Shown: positions 22,501-34,355 of the stretch, one piece after another | How the letters are laid out: each line of letters opens with the position of its first letter | How positions within the stretch are numbered: the first letter of the stretch is position 1 | From: Steinernema hermaphroditum | Taxonomy: Eukaryota > Nematoda > Chromadorea > Rhabditida > Steinernematidae | Assembly: GCA_030435675.1 (NCBI GenBank) | Contig: CM059623.1 | Location: 7,094,012 to 7,158,011 of the forward strand | Direction: 5' to 3' | Length of the DNA stretch: 64,000 bases | Made by a program: the position numbers and the translations under genes | The notes under the pieces: model-generated | Databases searched by the model: none | What the model saw: the letters and a program-made list of their open reading frames with translations, nothing else | What the model was told of the DNA's origin: nothing

Positions 22501-25480
22501 TCCGTCTCATATCATTATGATTTGCCTCTTTAGTTCTTGTTTATGTATGCGTTTCACATTGCGATATCTTAGGCTGTACGCGAGGAAGAAATGAAGTTGC
22601 GTCAACAACTTAGAGCTGAGTTCGAAAGGACCAGGAAGGCAGATGCTGAAGCTGCGTCCGAAAAGTTGGAAAGTGAGATCCGTAGAGTGGTTCGTTTTCG
22701 TCCTTTTGTTAACCGCTTTACCACGTTGGTTGCAGGAGGAAGAATGGCGTCAAAAGTTGAAGGATCAAGAAGAGCAAATGCAGCTGGCCATCGAAGAGCG
22801 TGAAATGGTTAAAGTCGCTGCTCTAACCGAACAGGATCGTAAGAACGATGAGATGGAAATCATAAATGCTCAACTTAACGAGGTTTTGGTCTTAATGTTC
22901 TTTTTTATTTTCTTTTGTTCTTTGATTTGAAGGAGAAAATCAAACTGCAAACTCAGTTGGAGGAGATCCGTGAGAAGAATCGACGACAGATGCAAGAGCT
23001 CAGTTCGTCTATCGAAGCTAATTCTGCTCGCCACAAGGAGGAACTTGAAAAGCTCAATGATAGCCACCAAGAGGTTGTTGGTAGAATGAAGTCAACAATT
23101 GACGCCAAGCAATCAGAAATCAACGAGTTGGAAGAAAGCATTGTATCTGCAAAGCAAATCGCCGACGGGCTTCGTTTCTCTGGCGAGCACAGCGCTAAGA
23201 AAGTGGCCGAACTTGAACGTCTTCTTTCTGAAAAAACCTCGACTCAATTGTCTTTGCAAGAAAAGCTGCTGGCAGCCGAAAAGGGGTGTGAGGTCTTGAA
23301 GAAAAATGTGAAAGACGGAGAAGAGGCGCTTAAGTACCAGCGGAAACTGATGGAAGACGAATTAAAAGAGACAATGAAAGCTGATGCTGAAGCTTCATCC
23401 CAAAAATTGGAAAGCGAGATCCGTAGAGTGGTCCGTTTTCGTCGCTTGTTAACTGTTTAAACACGTTTCTTACAGGAGGAAGAGTGGCGTCAAAAGTTGA
23501 AGGATCAGGAAGAACAAATGCAGTTGGCCATTGATGAGCGTGAAATGGTTAAAGTCGCTGCGTTAACCGAACAAGATCGTAAGAACGATGAAATTGAAAT
23601 CATAAATACTCAACTTAACGAGGTTGTGATCTCATTGTTCTTTTTTATTTTCTTCTGCTCTTTGTAGGAGAAAATCAAACTGCAAACTCAGTTGGAGGAG
23701 ATCCTTGAGAAGAATGGACGAGAGATACTTAAACTGACTTCCTCTATTGAATCTAATTCCGCTCACCACAAAGAAGAACTTGCGAGGCTTAATGACACCC
23801 ACAAGGAAGTTGTTAGTAAAATGAAGTCGACCATTGATGCCAAGCAAGCAGAAATCAGCGAGTTGGAAGAAAGCATCATGTCCACAAAGCAAATCAACAA
23901 CGAGCTTCGTTCCAGTGGCGAGCACAGCGCTAAGAAAGTCACCGAACTTGAATGTCTTCTTTCTGAAAAAACCTCGACTCAATTGTCTTTGCAAGAAAAG
24001 CTGCTGGCAGCTGAAAAGGAGTGTGAGGCATTAAAGAAAATTGTGGATGACAGAGAAGAGGCGTTTAAGGAGCAACGGAATCTGATGGAAGACGAACTTA
24101 AAGCTGCTAAAGAAGAAAGCGATAGACGAGTCGATGAATTCAAGACCAAAGCAGAAAAGAAGATTGGGAAAATGAAGCGCCAGTGTGAGACGGATATCCA
24201 TACTGCCAAAGCGGAGTTACTCCTCGAGTTAGACGAAAAACGTTCGGAGTTAACATCAAAACAAGAAGAAGTGGATTCACTGAAATTGTCTCTTTCGTCG
24301 TTGGAAGCTCAAAGATCTGAAATGAATCAACTGAAAGAAGAGAACAGTGAACTTTATAAACGGCTCAAGGAAGAAGAGAATTGTCGCGAACGCTTTGGCA
24401 CTCTAGAACAGGAGATGAATGGTGTTCAACAGCGTTTACAAGGTATGTTTGTGAAGTACGGTAGAAATAACGATATAATGAACGTCTTAGATAAAGAACT
24501 GGAACTTAGTTATATGAAAGCCGAAAAAGAAAACGTGAAGGCAGAGTTGGTAGTGCTCCAAGCGAGATTACGAGATGTCGAGGAGGAGAAGAACATTGAG
24601 ATCAAAAAGGCACAGTCAAAGGCCGACACGGACAGACAAAGAATGGTCCGAGATTTGCAGAAGGAAATCAAACAGCTTTATCAAGACCTTAACGAAAAAA
24701 CAGCTGCTTTGGATGCTGCCAATGTTCGCATTCAAGAAATGGAGGAGAATTGTACGGAAAAAGTTGAAAGTGCTGAAAGAGCCCTTAGACACTCAAGCAT
24801 TGAGGACGCCTTGACACATGAAGCTGTGGTTTGTGCTTTTTCGAGTTAGTGTTTCATTGTATGCATATATAGGACCAAGAAGAACTACAAAGCATGCGAG
24901 ATCGTTTATGTCAATATCAGAAGGAGATGGCCGAGCTTCGGGAAAAGCTTAGGTATCGTTCACTTTGATCTATTGGCTCAGTCATCCTTTTGCAGCCGCG
25001 AAGCTAACAAAGGTGTAACAAACGATGGTAGGAAATCCCCGTACAATGGAGCAACAACAACTGCCGTCATGGACATGCATAATATGGTTTGGATTGCAGT
25101 TTCATCTATTTGTAATCAGATCATTAATGTCAGAACCGTCACGCCTCAACTGTTTCCGTCAACAATTACTCTGATCCAAATCTTTCATTTGCCGAACCAA
25201 CTGAGGCAGAGGTCAGCGTTTCGTTCATGCGATTGTGGATAATTCCTCTCGGTTTTAGTATCTTCGTAATGTCCTCTACAGGTACATGAATGAACGCGAG
25301 ACTCTGGGGAAGGAAATCGTCACTTTGACCAAAGTCATCGGTACTGTCGCGAAGTTTTCTAAGGACCAACTTGATTCTGTTGTGAGGAAAGAAGAAGCTC
25401 GCAACCAGGGATGGTACGGAGGTACAGTGCACACTGTTCAGTCAGTGATTGGTCATGCTACCAGTAACCATGGCCCTTAG
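19501..25480 (+). CDS. GRIP-domain golgin, trans-Golgi coiled-coil tether
   Basis: The start MFKGLKSKLGDEAKRLQ, directly after CTTTCAG, is the characteristic N-terminus of GRIP golgins. About 15 exons follow; most of the protein is Lys/Glu-rich heptad coiled coil. The last exon (25259-25480) with its predecessor gives YLRNVLYRYM then LTKVIGTVAKFSKDQ, the C-terminal GRIP domain that binds ARL1-GTP on the trans-Golgi; the invariant Tyr is present. Exons from about 22570 to 24090 contain a tandem duplication of roughly 740 bp including two introns. One intron (21271-22331) holds nested transposable elements. An exon set around 24880-25211 links the coil to GRIP through a Ser/Asn-rich spacer. It resembles golgin-97/golgin-245; I cannot decide which. 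Confidence 0.88.
21309..22219. mobile_element. Foldback element inside a golgin intron, itself hosting family A
   Basis: Arms begin GGGTCCGTTATAGTCTGCGG near 21309 and end CGCAGACTATAACGGGCCC at 22219. The arms pair over about 240 bp each and share words with 3069-3180. The intact family A copy is inserted in the middle. Confidence 0.75.
21558..22038. mobile_element. Intact family A CAAGGG MITE, 481 bp, TAA target duplication
   Basis: CAAGGGAACGGTCAATCATG at the left and its complement at the right bound a near-perfect palindrome with arms of more than 200 bp. TAA flanks both ends (21555-21557 and 22039-22041). No coding frame is present. This copy is the reference for the broken one at 15333-18472. 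Confidence 0.88.
22220..22265. repeat. Perfect 46-bp spacerless palindrome
   Basis: CCTTAAAGGGACACGGTCAT followed by GGC and then the exact complement. The ends contain TTAA plus AGGGACAC, as in the piggyBac-like MITE at 7647, so this is best read as two fused terminal repeats with no interior. Confidence 0.9.
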
Positions 25481-26185
25481 CTTTGCTTCTTCTTTTATTC
25501 CTTCTCCCTTATCTCATTCTTGGGTAATTTGGATGCCTTAATATCTGAGAGTAGTTAGCGCTTTCAAGCTGAGATGTTTGTACATAACAATGAACGTTGC
25601 GATATTAATATTTATCGAGATGTTAAATACCAATAAGACTAATCCTCAAATCCGAGTTGTGATATTGTTATTTATACGAAATCCAGTGTATATTGCAGTA
25701 CTGTATATGATTAACTTGTCAGTCTATGCACACAAGCGTTTTATGGGTTGGATTTATGGTTCTCTTGGGGTTCGCTTTATGCGTAGTTTGGACGCTACTA
25801 AATATGTCGACCATCGTTTCAGGGGTAGGGAACAAGCATCATGAGGCTTGCACTTCGCCGTCCCCGATCGCCTGCTCTTCGCGCAAAAGCAGAAGACGAG
25901 CATCGGCGACGCCGCTCTGAGGAAAGGACACGAAGGGCCTACCATAATATAACCGTACTATGAGAACGATTTTGTTTATAAATGGTTTCAAGATGGAATA
26001 ATCTGAGAGAGGGAACCGAAAAGTTGGTCGCTAGGCGTGCACGCGGTGGATTTTCGTTTTCGTTTCAGGACCGCATTCGCACCCATTTGCTTTGTTGACT
26101 CCGCTCGGCGCGGATGCCGTTTTGTGATCAGAGGAGCACGTGCCCTTGCCCGCGCCTCCTTGCGGAACCTGACGTTCGTTTGCAG
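25481..26185 (+). other. Short intergenic stretch with unsupported small frames
   Basis: A frame at 25726-25920 begins with a hydrophobic segment (VGFMVLLGFALCVVWTLL), and an alternative splice at 25778 would give a 40-50 residue Arg-rich product. No frame is clearly favoured. The 3' end of the golgin message and the 5' region of the methyltransferase gene lie here. Confidence 0.3.
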
Positions 26186-27945
26186 ATGTCGGCGGAAGAC
26201 GGGAATCCGAGCACGAGCGAGAGCTTGCCCGTCGAGGCGGCGTCCGTCCACGGCGCTTTCGTGGAAGTCGAAGCTGGAAGCGGCGGCGCGTTCGAGGCGG
26301 TCGCTCTCAATTTCTCGCGCGAGATGTCGAGACTCGTCGACATCTCCGATCCGCTGGATTCGCACCACTTCATGAGCGCGCGCCATCCTGCCAGCCGCCC
26401 GCGCCGGGTCCAGGCTCACCTGGCCGTCGCCGCTCCAATGCCCGGCAGCTACTTGGCCGCCCTGGAGCGCGAAGAGCAGGAACGTCGCCGGGTGGCAGAG
26501 TCGCGGGAGGAGATGCCACTGGAGAATGATGCGGAAGGCGGCGTAGAGGAGATTGGAAGCCAGGAGGCGTCGCCAGCCGAGGGAGGGGCCGAGGAAGGTG
26601 AAGGCGAGGAAGAAGAAGTGGAGGAGATCGAGGAGGAAGAGGACTTCGACGGCCTCGACTACTTCCGCGGACAGACGGAGTTCCGACTGATGGAGGCGCT
26701 AGGGGTGGGCCCCTTCGCCAGCTTCACGACCACCTCGAATCCGCCGGGTCTCAACAGACGCAACCACCAGAAGGCGTCGCTCGTGCCCGACCCTAACCAT
26801 CTGCCGTGGAAGGATCGCGTCTCGCTCTTCGAGGAGCGCGAGAGGCTCTACGACAAGATGATGGTCCACTACGAATTCCTGCGCCAGGACCAACGCTTCA
26901 TGGAAGTGGGCGATGAGAAGCAACTGAAGTTCTCCCGCTTGAACGATAAGGTGGCCAAAGAGCTGATCGCCAGGGACGCGAAGCGAAACCTCGACAGCCA
27001 CGACCTCCTGGAGCATCTGAAGACGACCGACGCGTCCAAGGAGGGCGTCTACGGCGGTGGCCTCCAGGTTTCCGAGGCGGAGCTGGACCTGGCGCACTTC
27101 TTGCTCAGCAAGGAGTGCAAGCTGAAACTATCGGGAAAGGACGTCTTCGAGGTGAGTCCGCCGTCGTTCCGCGGTAACGGCGACCATTCAGCTCGGCTGT
27201 GGTTCCGGACTCCTCGGCATGTTGGCCTGCAAGAAGAGATGCGGACGGTTGGCGGTGCAAGATTACGTGAGTACGGTAGTCCCGGAGGGTATTCAATGCG
27301 CGTTTCAGAACGCTTCGGTGCTCAAGTGCTTCACGTACAACAACTTCCTCATCAACGACATAAATGCCGACTTGGTGGAATTCCTCGACGGCGACTGGGT
27401 CGACCTTGTGAAGACGATGCGGCCGCGACAGTGGGTGATCTCCGTTAGGGCTGATCGAACTATTTTTCAGGTTCGACCTCGTCGTCACCGCCGAGACGAT
27501 CTACAACGAGAAGAACTACGAGCGACTCCACGATCTTCTGTTCAAGACGGTCAAAGACAACGGCTACATGTAAGCAATTCTTTTCTGCAGGGAGCACTCC
27601 TGACAGGTCGTCAGGCCTATTGGGGATTCGTGCAGTCCTAACTCCTCTTTATCCCTTCGATTCAGCTATCTTGCGGCAAAGGCGGATTACGGCGAGGAGG
27701 GAGGCGGTGTGACCTCCTTCCTCGATTACGTACGCAAGGAGGGGAAGTTCCGGGCAGACGTGAAGTGGACGTCGCCGACGGCGGAGTCGCGGAAGATCGT
27801 CGAGCTCCGGAAGGCGCCGTCGCACAAGCTGACCACCTCGATGAAGCACAGCCAGCGAAAGAACCGCACACGGATGATCCGGGGCCGCACGAAGGCTCCG
27901 CGCAAGATCGAGTCCGCCCCCTCGGCGGCCTCGAAGGCGAAGTGA
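26186..27945 (+). CDS. METTL18-type protein-histidine N-methyltransferase, long paralog
   Basis: Five exons (26186-27151, 27192-27266, 27309-27430, 27471-27569, 27666-27945) give 513 residues. TTTGCAG directly precedes the ATG. Residues 1-220 are an acidic, low-complexity extension with a run of Glu. The methyltransferase follows: GVYGGGLQVSEAELDLAHFL, the S-adenosylmethionine loop LGCGSGLLGMLA, then VQDYNASVLK and FDLVVTAETIYNEKNY, all as in METTL18, which methylates histidine of ribosomal protein uL3 in other eukaryotes. The C-terminus adds a basic tail (KHSQRKNRTRMIRGRTKAPR). Intron positions and internal exon lengths (75, 122, 99) are the same as in the paralog at 31937. Confidence 0.85.
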
Positions 27946-28035
27946 GGTTACGGTGTACAGATGTATTCTATGAATGTCGACGATAACTTTATAAATCTCC
28001 TATTTACATATCACGGGCACCGAAACGCAGAAATG

Positions 28036-29220
28036 CTAAAGGACGAGGAGGAGAGTGAAGGCAAGGGCAGAGGTGCTCCAGAGGACCGTATAGGCCCCGG
28101 AAGAGTCGTCGGAGGTGTACGATGACCTCGCCCCCGGGACAGAATCGACGACGAGGGCGTCGGCGTCTTCGGACTCCTCCTCTGTGGACTCCTCGATGAG
28201 AACGTCACCGTCGAAGGTCTCGGAAGAGCGGCGGGCGTCCTCGACGACGGAGACAATCCTCGAGAGCGTCGTCGTCGAAGGCCTCGGGGCGGCGGTGACA
28301 ACGACGGGTGTCGTCTGGTGGCGGTGGTGGTTCTGAAGGCGAGGGGAGGTGCCCGTGAAGACGCAGCCGGGCATCAGCGTCTTCGTGGTGTCCTTGAGTA
28401 CGCGGAAGATCACCTGCCACGCCTCGAGGCCGCAGTTGTTGCGGATCGGGAGGCGGACGCAACCGGAGAAGAAGTTGAGGGCACTGGAACGGACGTTCTG
28501 GAGGGAAAGGCGTGGGGGACTCACTCGCACATCCTCTCCAGTTTCGCGGGCATCGTGATGCCGGCCTCGGCGTTGGCCTTCTCGATGTCGCCGAGCGTCT
28601 CGTCGTGGCACTGTTTCACGGGACCCGAACGGTCCAGCGACACAAGGCACTCGGCGCTCTTCATGAAGGCTGCATGGAGCGGTTAGAGCTCACAGAGAGG
28701 GGACACTCACTGTCATAGCCCTCGTTGCAGAGGTAGCCGTAGGAGGAGTCGATGAGGCTGATGGTGATGTGCTTCGGGCACTGGCTACGGTACTCGAGGA
28801 CGCACGAGTCGAAGTTGCGGATGAGTCTGTAATGGTTAGGCCGTGAATCGCGTCCCGAGAGCTGCTTGGGACGCACCTGCAGAGCTCGCGGAACACTTGA
28901 CCTCCGAGTTTGGGCAGCTGTATCGCTTGGCCAAAGCCGGACTTGCCGGAAGAGGCGGAGGCGCCTTCCTGAAAGCACGTCGAGGTGGGCGGAAGGCCGA
29001 GGGCACCGACCTTCTGGTTGAGGACCTTGGCGTACTCGGCCACCGGCTGCACGCACAGCTGGATACGGTCGTTCGCCTCGAGCGGGCACTGCGCGAGGCC
29101 CGCGGCCGGGGAAAGCGCGAGGAGAAGGCCTGAAAGGCTTGGAGTGGGGGACTTCGGAGGGGACTCACCGAGCATGGCGAAGAGGAGCATCATCGGGGAA
29201 GAAGCGACGAGTGGAGGCAT
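28036..29220 (-). CDS. Secreted, probably GPI-anchored CPG4-like cysteine-rich protein
   Basis: Six exons on the minus strand (29220-29169, 29129-29011, 28968-28877, 28826-28711, 28669-28525, 28483-28036) give 323 residues. The N-terminus MPPLVASSPMMLLFAMLG plus following hydrophobics is a signal peptide. A domain with spaced cysteines follows (CVQPVAEYAKVLNQ, LIDSSYGYLC, KQCHDETLGDI, FFSGCVRLPIRNNCGLEAW), resembling the nematode chondroitin proteoglycan CPG-4 domain. A Thr/Ser/Asp/Glu-rich stalk and a C-terminal hydrophobic tail (TVLWSTSALAFTLLLVL) suggest a GPI anchor. A paralog is at 48327-50041. The family name is tentative; the secreted architecture is clear. Confidence 0.72.
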
Positions 29221-31936
29221 CGAGGTGAATCAGATCATCGCAGCTGAAGAAGGCGAGGCGTCGAGAGGGCAAACAGAGGGCTCCCGAGCGCGCAGAGTTC
29301 CCACGCGACGCTTCAGGTGGCCGAGGCGGCTCCTCGGCTAATTAGAGCCTTCGCGAGGCCACGGGCAGGGGGTGCATTACTCAATCAAGTGACACGCAGC
29401 CACAGGTCGCCGGAAACACGCGTCCGACAGTGCATAATAGATGCTATGGCGCAAATCCAATCTAGCAGGCGCTCGAGAGACAAAAAGGCGCCTTCGCTAA
29501 TCCGATTACATGTGGCTGTGGACAGAACGGATCAGCTCTCGTGTATCCGGTGCCCTCTGACCCCGGAGCACCCCTGGACACGAATTCGGGTCCAGGATTT
29601 CGGCCGTCTAATAGACGTTGCGGATCGTGGAGGAACTCTTTATTTTATGGCGCCCGGGGGAGCGCGGAACGACCCCGGAGACGGAAGGCGCCTCTAGGTG
29701 GAGCGGAGATGGAGAACTCGGGCTAGGGGTGCGCGAGCGGGGCTAATTGGGCGCGGCTAATTGAGTAAAGTGGCGATGACAATTGGCCGAAAGGGTCAGA
29801 TGTCGAGAGGATTAGGTTCCGCGAGAAGACGGCCCGGAAGCCTCGGCGCCAGGCGACAGTTAGCCTCTTAGCGGGAAAGGATCTCCTTTCGTGGAAGACG
29901 GGTACGGTATCCGAGCCGGAGGGAAGGTGTTGGCGCACCGAGTGCCACGAGAGGAACAGGAGGGTTATTTCGGGTGGAGTGAAATGGAGCGCGGAGGGGA
30001 ATGCTCACGGCGCCGGATAATGATGTCCGATTGGAGGCCGACGGAAACAAACAATCTGAGAGGGCCTCGCACCTCTGCTGAAAGCAGAAGAAGCCGAGGA
30101 CAAAGGGGAATCTGACAGGCAGACATTATCAAATGAGTCTGGGGGACAGTGGCCGTGTCCGACGGGACTTGTCACGGGTGATAAATGGCAAATCGCCGCC
30201 GGAGACCACTAAAAACGATGTTGGAGGATTGATGGGCGGAAGATCAAGAGCGTCTCGAGGCGAAGCAAAGGTGCCACAAGGCGAGCGCCGATCACTCACC
30301 GCGAATCTAATAAACGCTCTCGAGAGGACGGAGGGCGCCGACTAAATGGAAATTTGCAGCGATAAACAGAGAAGCGGGCCAGAGGGCCAAAGCGGGCGCC
30401 TCCTCCAGCCGCGACCGTTGCTTTGTCTCCGCGCGCCATCGGTACTGTTGCGTGAGAGGCGGAGTCCCGGCCAGGAGCGGGCATGAGATGATGGATTACG
30501 GTAGAGTTCGATTGCAGGAAGGCGATCAGAGATAATCTGCGTCTCCAGAGTCAACGGATCGAGGGCGCGCGCCTAATCCGAAGTAATTCTGAGTGGATTA
30601 CGCGTCAAAAACAAACAAAAATTGCATTTTGCGTCGTCGTCCTCTAATCGGACCGCTTTGAGGGGCGCCGCCGCGGCGCTTTCGAGGCGCTTCGAGGGCC
30701 GAGGCGGTCGGGCCGAAAGCGAATATCAGTAATTAAAACGGCGACGAGAAGAGACTCTTCTGAGGAAGAAGTCGACGCTTAGGGGAGAAGACGGTCTAGG
30801 GCGCCCGGTCGGGCTGAGGTCGCGGATCCTCGAAGTTGGCATAATTAGAGATGCTTCGCCGCCCGCGAAGAAGGGAATGGTCATCAGGATAATAGATTAA
30901 TGTACTCAGCGATCGGGCCATCAAGTTGCGAGTGCTCGAGCGGATTCGGGGGATTAGAGGCGCCGAAGGTCGGAATAATTGGATGAGTGCGCGAGCCTCG
31001 GCTAATTGCACCTGCCAGGGCCCTGTGGAAACAGGGCCGGATCGCGTTGCTGAACAAACATGGCGCGAAGCGAACGGGTGAGGTTTCTGGGGTCGAGGCC
31101 CGACGGTAATTTACGGCGCAAAAACAAATCGCGTGATAAGTGGGGAAGACGGATCGCCTGATCGCCCCATCGCGATCGCCGCGTTGCGCAACTCGTCACC
31201 GACGACCTCGAGAATCCTCTGATGCCTGAGGTCCCTCCTGGAAGGAACACTTGAAGGGTGTCGCCGGGCCACTTGCTGCAACAGATTCGACGTGCACCCC
31301 GAAAACACTCGAGCGGAATCGGGCCACCGCGCTTCACAACAAACAACCCGTTGTGCAACGGCGTCGCAACTCTCGGACATATGAATACTTAATCGGCGTC
31401 GAGGGGCCGCGCGTCCTCTTGACGGACGTTTTCGGTAATTAGTGCAGTTTTAATGGAAGCGCCAACGAATCCAATTGACACGACGAGATCGATGTCATGA
31501 TGGCCTCGCGGGGAGGCTCCGAAGAACAAGCGGAGGATATCGGATTTCTCCCGGGGCCACGCCTCAAAGACGCCGAAAAAACAAGGATCTTGTTTGTCTA
31601 CAGTTTAGGCGTGCGTCGGAGAGTCTCCTTGTCTTCTCCGCTTCTAACGGTGGGCCGTTGGAGCTGGCAAAAATCAAAAATCAGGCCAGTCCAGGTTTCC
31701 CAAAAATTTGAAGAGCGCATCTGGCGTTACGGTAATCCAGAACTGTGCGATGTGTGTGGTCCTCAGGATTCCTGTGGACCACACACATCGCGATGATTCC
31801 TGAGTCAGGAATCATCCTTCCTCTTCGCAATGAGGTCGGACCACCCACGTCGATTCGCGAACAGTTCATCGGCGATCTGTGGTCGTCATGAGTTTCTCTT
31901 TTTGTGAACACGAAAACGCCTTCAGAATCGCTGAAG
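29221..31936. promoter_or_regulatory. GC-rich, TAAT-dense intergenic region
   Basis: Roughly 2.1 kb of GC-rich DNA upstream of the minus-strand CPG4-like gene is studded with CTAATTA, GCTAATTGG, GGATTA and TAATCC words. No frame here has a start, splice or family signal. The same texture occurs upstream of the paralog (47640-48250). Such TAAT cores are what homeodomain proteins bind, so an enhancer is possible, but this is inference. Two perfect hairpins lie at 31749-31816. Confidence 0.4.
31749..31816. other. Two adjacent perfect hairpins
   Basis: GATGTGTGTGGTCC pairs with GGACCACACACATC (31749-31789, 14 bp, 13-nt loop that itself can pair CAGGA/TCCTG). GATGATTCCTGA pairs with TCAGGAATCATC across one base (31792-31816). 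Their loops and arms share CAGGA/TCCTG words. They sit about 120 bp upstream of the short METTL18 paralog. Confidence 0.7.
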
Positions 31937-32874
31937 ATGGCACAGGAGCGGACGAAGGAGTTCTTGGGCAGGGAGCAGAACTGCGTAGAAGTGGGTGCGG
32001 AGAAGACACGGCTCTTCTACGTGAACGAAAAGGTTGTTCGCCAGCTGATGGAGGAAGATGCGAAGGGCGATGCGGCCACCGAAGCGCTGCTGGAGCACCT
32101 GAAGACCCACGACGTGAAGGAGGGGATCTACGAGGGCGGCTTGAAGGTGTGGGAGGGCGCGCTCGATCTGGCCAACTTTCTTCTTAGCGGAGCCTGCGAT
32201 TTCCAGTTCGAAGGAAAGGACATTTTCGAGGTGAGCTTTCCTTTCACAGTGTGCTAACGTTGTTGTCACGGTTTAGGTCGGATGTGGAGCAGGACTACTT
32301 GGAATTCTTGCGTCCAAGAAGGGTTGCAGACGCGTTGTCGTCCAGGACTACGTACGTTAAGTAAGCGCGGTTTATTGTTTAGCAGAGCAGTATGTTTAGA
32401 ACGAAGAGGTACTGCGGTTTTTCACGAGGAACAACTTCGTCATCAATGACTTGGACGTCGAAGAGGCTGAATTCATTCATGGAGACTGGCAAGCTCTGGC
32501 GGGAATTCTCGGACCTGAACAGTATACCCGTGTTTTCCTACTTTGAACGTCTTACCCTCTCTGTTCAGGTTCGATCTCATTGTAACTGCGGAGACGATTT
32601 ACAATGAAGAAAGCTACGCAAAGCTCCACGACCTCATGTTCAAGACGCTGAGGACTGACGGAAAAGTGTAAGCCTGCACAGTGCTTGCTGGACCATTGCA
32701 TTCGATCTCAGATACCTTGCCGCCAAAGTCGAGTACTTTGGAGTAGGCGGAAGCCTGGGCGCGTTCCTCCATTATGTTCGCAAGCAAGGGAAATTCCACG
32801 CCGAGGTGAAGTGGATCTCCTCTTCTGCTGTTCCTCGCAAAATAATCGGGCTGAAAAAGACTGCTCCTAGCTAA
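31937..32874 (+). CDS. METTL18-type protein-histidine N-methyltransferase, short paralog
   Basis: Five exons (31937-32230, 32277-32351, 32400-32521, 32569-32667, 32712-32874) give 250 residues. Motifs: GIYEGGLKVWEGALDLANFL, SAM-binding VGCGAGLLGILAS, VQDYNEEVLRFF, FDLIVTAETIYNEESY and KVEYFGVGGSLGAFLHYVRK, close to METTL18. It lacks the 220-residue acidic extension and the basic tail of the paralog at 26186 but has identical intron positions, so the pair arose by duplication. The translation could also begin slightly upstream, but this ATG gives the expected N-terminus. 32875-33442 has no gene. Confidence 0.88.
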
Positions 32875-33442
32875 CGTATGGCACCCGATCGTTGTTATAT
32901 GCTCATTGTTGACAGAATAAATCTCCGACGCGCAGTCCGTGTTGTCGTGGGAGGGAGGGTACAAGTCAAACGAGGTTCATTCATTCTCGGTTCGGTATTT
33001 TTCCTTGTAGATCTGCTTACCCCACTGGTGTGTGCTTATCCCCTTGCTACATACGATATGTCAGAGAAATTCAACACTTTACAAATTCAAGAATTCATTC
33101 TATTTTTCCTTGTAGATCTGCTTTTACTTTCTCAACGTAAGGGACTGAGCGGACCTTTAAAAACGTAGGCTTTGGATCGGCTCTGAACATCAATGCTGCC
33201 CGAGCTTTTGCTGCTAAAATCGGTCTTAAATACGTCATCGGATTTGGACAATACACTTTCTCCAAATTACTGCTTTTTACTGCGCAGATTTCCAGGGGGT
33301 TGTCGTACCCCTCGATCGCCACTGTTACGTGGTGGTGGTAGAACACACGGAATACACGGCCGACACATTCTTTTATTAGTGGAAACAGGAAGACGGGGAA
33401 TGATACACAGTGGACCTTTACAAAGAGCATGTCCGATCTGCC

Positions 33443-33789
33443 TTAGCACGATCCCTTCAGGAAGTTCGTGACGTTCTGAACCTCGCGAAGTAGAGTGGCG
33501 GTGGCTTCTTGCTTCTCGCGGACGTCTTCCGCCTCTTGGTTGAGCAACTTAAGCTTTCTCGCCAAGTGAGAGTGATCTGAAGAGAGAAGCAGTTACTACA
33601 GAGAAGGATTCTCGTACCGTCCTCCATTCTAGCGAGTTCTGCCTCGCGCTCCTTGTTCATTTCCTTCGTATCGTTTCGGACGTCGATCTTTTGCAGGAGC
33701 GCTTGCGACGCCGCCAGAATCCGATCATGGAGCACCATAAACTTCTCCACCTCCGCCTTTCGGGCGGCCTCCATCTGAGCGAACGACAT
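33443..33789 (-). CDS. Small coiled-coil protein, family not recognised
   Basis: Exons 33789-33618 and 33576-33443 give 101 residues, almost all heptad-like helix: MSFAQMEAARKAEVEKF, LLQKIDVRNDTKEMNKE, HSHLARKLKLLNQEAEDV and LLREVQNVTNFLKG. The 41-nt intron is GTACGAG..TTCAG. A minus-strand AATAAA lies near 33371-33376. Size and layout resemble small subunits of coiled-coil complexes (BORC/BLOC-1, Mediator, kinetochore), but I cannot assign one. It is divergent from RAB18, with 566 bp between the start codons that may act as a shared promoter. Confidence 0.7.
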
Positions 33790-34355
33790 GCTGAATCTGA
33801 AAACAAGGGCGGTTCGAAGTAAAAGACATCTCCGCGGGACAAGATAGGGAAATTCCAAAAGTGGCAAAACCCGCGAAAACGGAGATTGCAGAGGGACCGC
33901 CGCCGTGAGTAGACGTGTATGGCCAACCACAAATCGCCTCTTCCAGGCGCTCTCCTTTGCAGTCTTCTCTGAAAACGCCTGTGGCTAGGCACTCCACCTC
34001 GCATCTGTGCCTCGTCGTTCTTCCTGAATCTCTTTTTTGGGGATTTCCCTGTGGGAAACACGTTGTGTCACATCGTGCGAACAAACAACTCTGTGGGTGG
34101 TCGGCGGGCATGATGAAAGCGAGCTCTTGACTTCGGAGCCGATCCACTCCACTGTGGTGCTTCTCGGCCGTCTTCTTCTCCAGGGAGTCGATCTCCGTGG
34201 CCGCGGCGACAGTCAAAGAGCAAAGATTTCGCGTTCCTCTCGCAGCGCTGCTTCTGTCCCCGTCCCGTGGCGCGCCGTTTTCGCCGCGCTCCAATCGATT
34301 TATCGCGTCTTGCAGATTCACACGCATCGCCTTTTGCAGCCAGAGGACGAAGACA

